In this document: piece after piece, positions 58,706-64,000 of the stretch
Numbering within the stretch: the first letter of the stretch is position 1
Layout of the letters: the number at the start of each line of letters is the position of its first letter
Assembly: GCF_030067815.1 (NCBI RefSeq)
Contig: NZ_CP125968.1
Location: 62,001-126,000 of the forward strand
Length of the DNA stretch: 64,000 nt
From: Sporosarcina thermotolerans
Lineage (GTDB): Bacteria > Bacillota > Bacilli > Bacillales_A > Planococcaceae
Direction of reading: 5' to 3'
Made by a program: the position numbers and the translations under genes
Notes under the pieces: generated by a model
Databases searched by the model: none
What the model saw: the letters and a program-made list of their open reading frames with translations, nothing else
What the model was told of the DNA's origin: nothing

Positions 58706-59049
58706 GGGAACTCTTCGTGATTTTACAGGAAGTCGATAACGTTCTATGGGAACTCATCGCGATTCTACGGGAAGTCGACGACGTTCTATGGGAACTCATC
58801 GCGATTCTACGGGAAGTCGACGACGTTCTATGGGAACTCATCGCGATTCTACGGGAAGTCGACGACGTTCTATGGGAACTCATCGCGATTCTACGGGAAG
58901 TCGACGACGTTCTATGGGAACTCATCGCGATTCTATGGGAAGTCGACGACGTTCTATGGGAACTCTTCGTGATTTTATGGGAAGTCGATGCGGTTCTATG
59001 GGAACTCATCGCGATTCTATGGGAAGTCGACGATGTTCTATGGGAACTC
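58706..59049 (+). repeat. 21/42-nt tandem array, cores GGGAACTC and GGGAAGTC, 17 units
   Basis: Cores start at 58706 and then every 21 nt to 59042 without a slip. They alternate GGGAACTC and GGGAAGTC, with spacers ATCGCGATTCTAC and GACGACGTTCTAT, so the repeat is a 42-nt pair copied eight times plus one half. The central pairs are almost identical, which implies recent expansion. Frames on both strands stay open through it (135 and 195 codons) but without ribosome sites. Confidence 0.95.
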
Positions 59050-59055
59050 CTCACC

Positions 59056-59090
59056 CAATAAAAAAACCGCCTCTTATGAAAGAGGCGATT
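59056..59090 (-). terminator. Terminator of the sigma factor gene
   Basis: CGCCTCTT and AAGAGGCG form an 8-bp stem around TCAT, with GTTTTTTTATT on the minus strand. Confidence 0.9.
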
Positions 59091-59108
59091 CATTCAGTAT
59101 TCAGTTCA

Positions 59109-59654
59109 TCACGCGATGACATATTCCCTCACCGCTGTATCGTTTATCATTAATTCCTTCAAGTATTTCTTAGCACGGAATAAACGGGATTTCACTGTGC
59201 CAATTGATACTTTCATCAAATCCGCGATTTCAATTAATGAATATTGGTATACATAGAAGTATTCAATCGTTGTTCGGTAAATGCCATCCAATTGACCAAT
59301 TTTTTGTTGGACCATCAGTTGGATATCATTTTGTTCGATCATTTCAACCGGTGTCGGGTTATCACTGGGAACCAAATCCAAGATTGGAACGTCCAATGTT
59401 TCAGGTTGATTCATCACATGTTTACTTCTTCTAACGTCTTTTCTGTAACGATCGCGGAAAGTGTTCATACAGATTGTAGTCAACCACGCTTTCATACGGT
59501 CGACACTGTCCATTTTCCCGCTATAGCGGACAACTTTGACCCACACGTCTTGCATAAGGTCTTCTGCTTCCTCTTTATTACGTGTTAATTTCAAACATAA
59601 ATGATATATATAACGGCCATATTCCTCGTATAGCTCAGTCAAGTCGATTTTCAT
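59109..59654 (-). CDS. ECF-type RNA polymerase sigma factor
   Basis: 181 residues from MKIDLTELYEEYGRYIYHL, start chosen for GGAGGAATT 5 nt upstream. Region 2 is LTRNKEEAEDLMQDVWVKV and DRMKAWLTTICMNTFRDRYR; region 4 is YVYQYSLIEIADLMKVSIGTVKSRLFRAKK near residue 130-160. No anti-sigma gene is next to it: a terminator and the repeat array follow, and M20 with its own terminator precedes. Signal and regulon unknown. Confidence 0.92.
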   Translation of the reverse strand: MKIDLTELYEEYGRYIYHLCLKLTRNKEEAEDLMQDVWVKVVRYSGKMDSVDRMKAWLTTICMNTFRDRYRKDVRRSKHVMNQPETLDVPILDLVPSDNPTPVEMIEQNDIQLMVQQKIGQLDGIYRTTIEYFYVYQYSLIEIADLMKVSIGTVKSRLFRAKKYLKELMINDTAVREYVIA

Positions 59655-59770
59655 AGATAATTCCTCCGTTTTGTAACTGTTGACTTCATTATCAATGAAT
59701 CTCCCATTACAAACTATCGGTTTGTCTTTCACTCAACTTACAAAGTTGTAATGTTCTATAGGGTAGTAAA

Positions 59771-59812
59771 ATAAAAATCCATACCACACTGAAAATATGT
59801 GGCATGGATTAT
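59771..59812 (-). terminator. Terminator of the M20 gene
   Basis: ATCCATGCCACATA and TGTGGTATGGAT form a stem around TTTTCAG on the minus strand, followed by TTTTATTTT. Confidence 0.9.
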
Positions 59813-59822
59813 AACGTTACCT

Positions 59823-61010
59823 TTAATCTACTTCATAGTAACTGCAAACAACTTGTCCAACAGCTTTCGCGGCTACGAGGAGCGCATCCTCATCAATATC
59901 AAATTTCGGATGATGGTTAAAGTAGGGATTCTCTACCCCTTTTGGTGTACATGCAATGTAGAAAAAGCATGCCGGGAATTTTTCTGCATAATAAGCAAAG
60001 TCCTCAGATGGTGACATCGCAGGGAATTCCTTTACTTCTTTAATGTCTTCATCATCCATGCTCCGTAAACTTTCCGCTACCTTCGCTGTAAGCTCAGGAT
60101 CGTTGTATAACGGCGGATAATCCGGCGTATACGTAAGCTCACATTTTACGTCAAATTCTTCTTCAATCCCTCTAACAATCCGTCTAACTTCTCTCTCAAT
60201 TGTTTCTTTTGTTTCTACTGTCATATAGCGAATATCGCCTTCCAGTTCTACACTGTCCTTGATCACGTTGAATGTACCTTTTCCATCAAAAGATCCGATT
60301 GTAATTACGCCAATATCGAATGGGCTTAATCTGCGGCTAATAATGGTTTGAGCAGCTGTCACAAAATGGGCAGCAGCAACAATGGCGTCATTTGCAAGAT
60401 GTGGGGAGGAACCATGTCCACCTCTTCCTTGAACTTTTAATTTCATATATGCTCGTCCATTGAAGGAATATCCTGCATGATAACCTACTGTACCCGCAGG
60501 TCCCATAGGCAACAAATGTATACCATATACAGCATCTAAATCATCAAGCAAACCAGATTCCACGATGCTTTTTGCTCCGCCCGGCGGCACTTCTTCAGCA
60601 TGTTGATGAATGATTTTAATAGTACCTGGAATAGAGTCTTTTAATTGGATTAGGCAATCAGCTAAAACTAATAAATAAGCTGTATGTCCATCATGTCCAC
60701 ATGCATGCATGACGCCTTCATTCTTCGATTTGAACCGTACATCTGTCTCTTCAACAATTGGAAGCGCATCGAAATCTGCGCGCAAACCAATTGTTTTTCC
60801 AGGCTTTCCACCTTTAATTGTTACGATTATGCCATGTCCATTTCCAACATTCGTATGAATCTCGACATCTTTTCCCTTATAAAAGTCCGCAATAAACTGA
60901 GCTGTTTTCTTCTCTTGAAATGAGATTTCAGGATGTTCATGTAAATACCGGCGTATGTTTATGATTTCTTCTTTGCGTGATTCAAGCATGCTCATTAATT
61001 CACTTTTCAT
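59823..61010 (-). CDS. M20-family amidohydrolase
   Basis: 395 residues, peptidase M20D type (IAA-amino acid hydrolase / N-acyl-amino acid amidohydrolase). RRYLHEHPEISFQE at residues 20-33, GLRADFDALPI, MHACGHDGHTAYLL (metal site) and HQHAEEVPPGGAK (Glu base and second metal site) are seen, followed by the dimerisation lid with GRGGHGSSPH and the distal NHHPKFDIDEDAL. It may hydrolyse an N-acylated amino acid; the substrate is unknown. Neighbours are an MFS exporter and a regulator. Confidence 0.92.
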   Translation of the reverse strand: MKSELMSMLESRKEEIINIRRYLHEHPEISFQEKKTAQFIADFYKGKDVEIHTNVGNGHGIIVTIKGGKPGKTIGLRADFDALPIVEETDVRFKSKNEGVMHACGHDGHTAYLLVLADCLIQLKDSIPGTIKIIHQHAEEVPPGGAKSIVESGLLDDLDAVYGIHLLPMGPAGTVGYHAGYSFNGRAYMKLKVQGRGGHGSSPHLANDAIVAAAHFVTAAQTIISRRLSPFDIGVITIGSFDGKGTFNVIKDSVELEGDIRYMTVETKETIEREVRRIVRGIEEEFDVKCELTYTPDYPPLYNDPELTAKVAESLRSMDDEDIKEVKEFPAMSPSEDFAYYAEKFPACFFYIACTPKGVENPYFNHHPKFDIDEDALLVAAKAVGQVVCSYYEVD

Positions 61011-61095
61011 AATGCCGTCTCCTTTTTTGATGGTGCAGAATGAAAATGTCCTCCATCCCGCACCAAATTATTACTAAGCTTCAGATCTATTTCTA

Positions 61096-62532
61096 TTAAT
61101 TTGTAGCTTTATTTAGTGTTGGGACTGGTTGTTGCAATGGAACATCTGTAACTTCTGTTGTTTTACCTGCATTTTTAGGTACCATAATCACAATTGAAAG
61201 AATGGCGAGTACACCGAAGATGACATTTACGATAATCCCTGCCGATGCTGCTGTCTCAATACTTCCAGCAGCTGCAACTGAGCTATAAACAGTTGCCGAA
61301 ATCGCAACACCGATTGCACTACCAAGGGAGCTTGCCATTTTGTAAACGCCTGCTGCTTCCCCTACTTTCTCAGATGGGGCATTTGAAACAGATGTATCTG
61401 TAGATGGCGTTGCATAGATACCAAGTCCAAGACCGAATAAGACAAACCCAATAAATACGACGACTGTATACGCAAAATCAGGCAAGAAAGTTAGACCCAT
61501 GACCGCTACACCGATAGTACTGATTATTGCCCCTGCTACCATTGGTAACTTCGCTCCAACTTTTTGAAGGATTTTTTCACCAACACGAATCATCGCGAGA
61601 ACAACGATTAAATATCCGATCGAAAGCATTCCTGCTTGAAATGCCGTGAATCCTCGACCTACTTGGACATACGTATTAGCAACAACGAGTGTTCCGGCAA
61701 TCGCATTTAATAAGAAGTTTGAATACGTTGCGCCTGCATATGGTTTATTTTTAAACAACGAGAAATCGATAAGCGCAACCGCTTTTCTTTTCTCTACTTT
61801 ATAGAAGATAATTGCTCCGACAATGGTAACGACTGCAAGAAGGATAGTAATTGCGCTTGTCCAGCCTAAGTCTGCACCGAATGTAATAAAAACGTTCAAT
61901 GCTATCATCGTTACGATAAAGATAGCCAAACCACTGTAATCGAATGTAAATTTACCGCTGCCTGCTGCCTTGCTTTCAGGTGTATCTTTAATAAGCCACA
62001 TAGCAAGAAGAGCAAAAATAATTGAGAAGATAAAAATCCATTTCCATCCCATATATGTTGCAATGGCACCGCCCGCAAACGAACAGACACCTGAACCGCC
62101 CCATGATCCGATTGACCAGTAACTAAGTGCACGTTGTCTATCTTTTCCATCAAAGTATGCTTTCATTAACGCGATCGTTGCTGGCATAATACATGCTGCA
62201 GAAATACCTTGGATGATCCGTCCGATAATGAGTAGGACAGCTCCTTGTACAAATACAAGACATAAAGAACCAATAATACTTAACACTAACCCGATATACG
62301 TAATCTTTTTGCGTCCAATTTTATCTGCGAGTCCACCAGCTGCTACGATAAACATCCCAGAGAATAATGCTGTTAAACTGATTGCAATATTTAACGTTCC
62401 ATGCGAAACTCCTAAATCAGATTGAATCGCCGGTACCACGTTGACCATCGCCTGTGCAAAAAGCCAAAATGTGATAACCCCGAATACAATCCCAGTGATT
62501 AACTTATCTGTACCTTTGTAACTTGTCTCCAT
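61096..62532 (-). CDS. MFS drug:H+ antiporter, DHA2 type
   Basis: 478 residues with about 14 hydrophobic segments, typical of the EmrB/QacA (DHA2) group. GGLADKIGRKKITYIGLV (residues about 65-82) is the MFS motif A, GRIIQGISAACIMPATIALM the motif C region. The start METSYKGTDKLITG follows GGAGGGGTAACA. Co-oriented with the M20 gene; a multidrug or metabolite exporter, substrate unknown. Confidence 0.9.
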   Translation of the reverse strand: METSYKGTDKLITGIVFGVITFWLFAQAMVNVVPAIQSDLGVSHGTLNIAISLTALFSGMFIVAAGGLADKIGRKKITYIGLVLSIIGSLCLVFVQGAVLLIIGRIIQGISAACIMPATIALMKAYFDGKDRQRALSYWSIGSWGGSGVCSFAGGAIATYMGWKWIFIFSIIFALLAMWLIKDTPESKAAGSGKFTFDYSGLAIFIVTMIALNVFITFGADLGWTSAITILLAVVTIVGAIIFYKVEKRKAVALIDFSLFKNKPYAGATYSNFLLNAIAGTLVVANTYVQVGRGFTAFQAGMLSIGYLIVVLAMIRVGEKILQKVGAKLPMVAGAIISTIGVAVMGLTFLPDFAYTVVVFIGFVLFGLGLGIYATPSTDTSVSNAPSEKVGEAAGVYKMASSLGSAIGVAISATVYSSVAAAGSIETAASAGIIVNVIFGVLAILSIVIMVPKNAGKTTEVTDVPLQQPVPTLNKATN

Positions 62533-62769
62533 TGTTACCCCTCCTAAATTTTTTTAATTCGTTTTGTAAAGAAACGATATATTGGATTAAATAAGGCCTT
62601 AGGTTATTGTTTCGTTTCTATACTTCGATTATAAGAAGTTAGGCTGTAAGAAGAGAGTCAATAATTGTTCAGATCACGAGGTGAAAGAGCAAAAGTATTA
62701 ACCTATCATTTACAGCGGAAAAAATATGGGGTAGATTTTTGTCATTGTCAGGTCCGATATATACAATTG

Positions 62770-62797
62770 AAAAAAGCCCTCCACTGATGGAAGGCTT
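62770..62797 (-). terminator. Terminator of the right-edge gene
   Basis: GCCTTCC and GGAGGGC form a stem around ATCAGT on the minus strand, then TTTTTTC. The 277-nt gap 62533-62809 otherwise holds only the presumed promoter region of the MFS gene. Confidence 0.8.
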
Positions 62798-62809
62798 CAT
62801 TTCGATGAA

Positions 62810-64000
62810 TCAATAGGCTTTTCGAATATCAAAAAAGTGAATCGCATTGCTTGTCAAGTTAGAATAAAACGACCATTCATCTTCAATTGATTCATCGAAA
62901 ATCTCCAAAGAAGGACGACTGGAATGGATAATATAATCAATGATTTCCGCATCCATGCCATACTTACTGTTCAGATTACGCCACTTCGTATAGAGCGCAC
63001 CATTATTTTTATCAAACACTTGCTTACGGATCTGATAATCTCCTTTGGGGATTCCAGAGACTGTTACGTGTACTTCCTTATGCAGCCTTTGAAGGAATGC
63101 CTCTTCCGTGGATAAATAAGGATTGATAATGGTTGTATTCATGATGATTAATTGATATCCCCGGTCATTTTTTGTCATTACGTAGTTCTGATCCTGTGCA
63201 ACAATCTCGCCTTGTAGACGTTTTAAAAACATCAGAGCAAAATAAGCAGGACGTTTCCCCTTAAGATAGTGGAATAATTCAACGCCATCCATCCGATATC
63301 GTAGATCCCTTCCACTTTGCTCATGTGTTATCGTATTAATCCAAAGAGCAATTGTAGTCACGTCTCTGGATATGTCCAATATATTTTGTAAAACCAATGC
63401 TCCTCTAAAGAATGTCCCATTCGTATACCGCGTATTACCTGATAATGTGTTCCACGCAACGAGATGAAGCGGTTTTTCAAGATGATTCCTTTTTAAATAG
63501 AGCTTCAGTTTATTGGTTTTTTCCTTGATGTAATCCTTTGCCAACTCAAATTCCTTTTCTGCCGTCTCTTCAAAATCAATTACTTCATTCTGATTGGCGT
63601 TATAACCGATGAAGTCGATTAACTCGCCATGTTCCAACTGCCATTCATGATGGGTGCTCGTTTTTTCTTTAATGAAAGAAAAAGGCATATACACGCCTAC
63701 TTGAATGGAAGGAATCATCGTTTTTAATATTTCATGTAATTTTATATATGTTCTCTTTAATTCAATTGCATCCACTACTGTAGGATAAGGCTCATAAAAC
63801 AGTACATGCCATTGTTTTACAAACGACTCCCCATATCGTTGTAAGCAATGTCTTATGAATTGAACAAGTTTGGTAAAATATTGTTCTCCATCTCTTGATA
63901 TATCTATATAATCAATCCGAATAAACAAAGATAAATCATGATTCCTCATAAATTCTAAAGCATTATCAATATTAAAATATGGGGAGGTTGTTGGAATCTC
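62810..64000 (-). CDS. C-terminal part of a GH39-like regulator, partial at the right edge
   Basis: The frame is open from position 64000 to TAG at 62810 (397 codons), so the 5' end lies outside. The residues resemble the GH39-like half of AraC-type regulators such as staphylococcal Rsp: LFIRIDYIDISRDGEQYFTK, HVLFYEPYPTVVDAIEL, FIGYNANQNEVIDFE, LHLVAWNTLSGNTRYTNGTF and RPAYFALMFLKRLQGE. An N-terminal HTH would be expected beyond the window. Catalytic residues were not checked. It probably controls the exporter and M20 genes next to it. Confidence 0.7.
   Translation of the reverse strand, partial: EIPTTSPYFNIDNALEFMRNHDLSLFIRIDYIDISRDGEQYFTKLVQFIRHCLQRYGESFVKQWHVLFYEPYPTVVDAIELKRTYIKLHEILKTMIPSIQVGVYMPFSFIKEKTSTHHEWQLEHGELIDFIGYNANQNEVIDFEETAEKEFELAKDYIKEKTNKLKLYLKRNHLEKPLHLVAWNTLSGNTRYTNGTFFRGALVLQNILDISRDVTTIALWINTITHEQSGRDLRYRMDGVELFHYLKGKRPAYFALMFLKRLQGEIVAQDQNYVMTKNDRGYQLIIMNTTIINPYLSTEEAFLQRLHKEVHVTVSGIPKGDYQIRKQVFDKNNGALYTKWRNLNSKYGMDAEIIDYIIHSSRPSLEIFDESIEDEWSFYSNLTSNAIHFFDIRKAY

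Noticed and set aside
58506..59153. Long open frames on both strands in the 58.7-59.05-kb array
   Set aside because: They arise because 21 nt is a multiple of three; no ribosome site, and composition follows the repeat.

Overview
The window is a stretch of chromosome from a low-to-mid GC, endospore-forming Firmicute, most likely a member of the Planococcaceae close to Sporosarcina. The evidence is conserved gene order shared with the Bacillus subtilis pyrG-rpoE and argS-to-ywd regions (argS, ywiB, pbpG, ywhD, ywhB, ywgA, ywfO, rsfA, lipL, hemQ, cwlJ-gerQ, ywdK, ywdI, ung, pdxK), together with spore genes, bacillithiol genes and coproheme decarboxylase. The genus is inferred from overall flavour, not from a search. 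No rRNA, tRNA, insertion sequence, prophage or CRISPR array was seen.

Layout. 1-14.4 kb (minus strand): a fatty and branched-chain acyl-CoA degradation cluster, read fadF, thl, hbd, two acyl-CoA dehydrogenases, a TetR regulator and the B12-dependent isobutyryl-CoA mutase icmF, followed by rpoE and pyrG; pyrG has its own promoter and a GGG-start attenuator leader. 14.5-25.6 kb (minus strand): a cobalamin uptake and salvage operon under a cobalamin riboswitch: btuF, btuC, a btuD-cbiZ fusion, cbiB, cobD, cobU, a gutted cobQ, cobS, cobC, a second small cobU-like gene, pduO, and the alpha-ribazole salvage pair cblT-cblS. It makes adenosylcobalamin, the cofactor of icmF in the next cluster. 25.8-44.3 kb: the conserved Bacillus-type housekeeping and spore block. 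44.4-59 kb: a YjiH-type membrane protein, the threonine-degradation pair tdh and kbl, a YczE-type membrane protein, a Cys-tRNA(Pro) deacylase, topB, an FMN reductase, a CPA antiporter with a TrkA domain, and a PseG/SpsG-like protein. 59-64 kb: an ECF-type sigma factor, an M20 amidohydrolase, a 14-segment MFS exporter, and the C-terminal part of a GH39-like (probably AraC-type) protein running off the right edge.

Two properties run through the whole window. First, at least 24 single-base indels break about 19 conserved genes, including essential argS twice. Most are one base lost or gained in a homopolymer, which points to uncorrected long-read sequence rather than pseudogenes; coordinates below are for repaired genes. 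Larger internal losses in cobQ and cwlJ do not fit that explanation as well. Second, at least twelve intergenic spaces hold tandem arrays with a nearly invariant 20- or 21-nt period, each with a fixed core of about 8-10 nt and a variable remainder. Six different core families share this architecture; I know of no name for it, and it is the best candidate here for something undescribed.

Other points worth a look: the glutamine amidotransferase nucleophile Cys of PyrG reads as Gly, a FadR-like operator overlaps the probable fadF promoter, and two further families of 140-190 bp interspersed elements are present.
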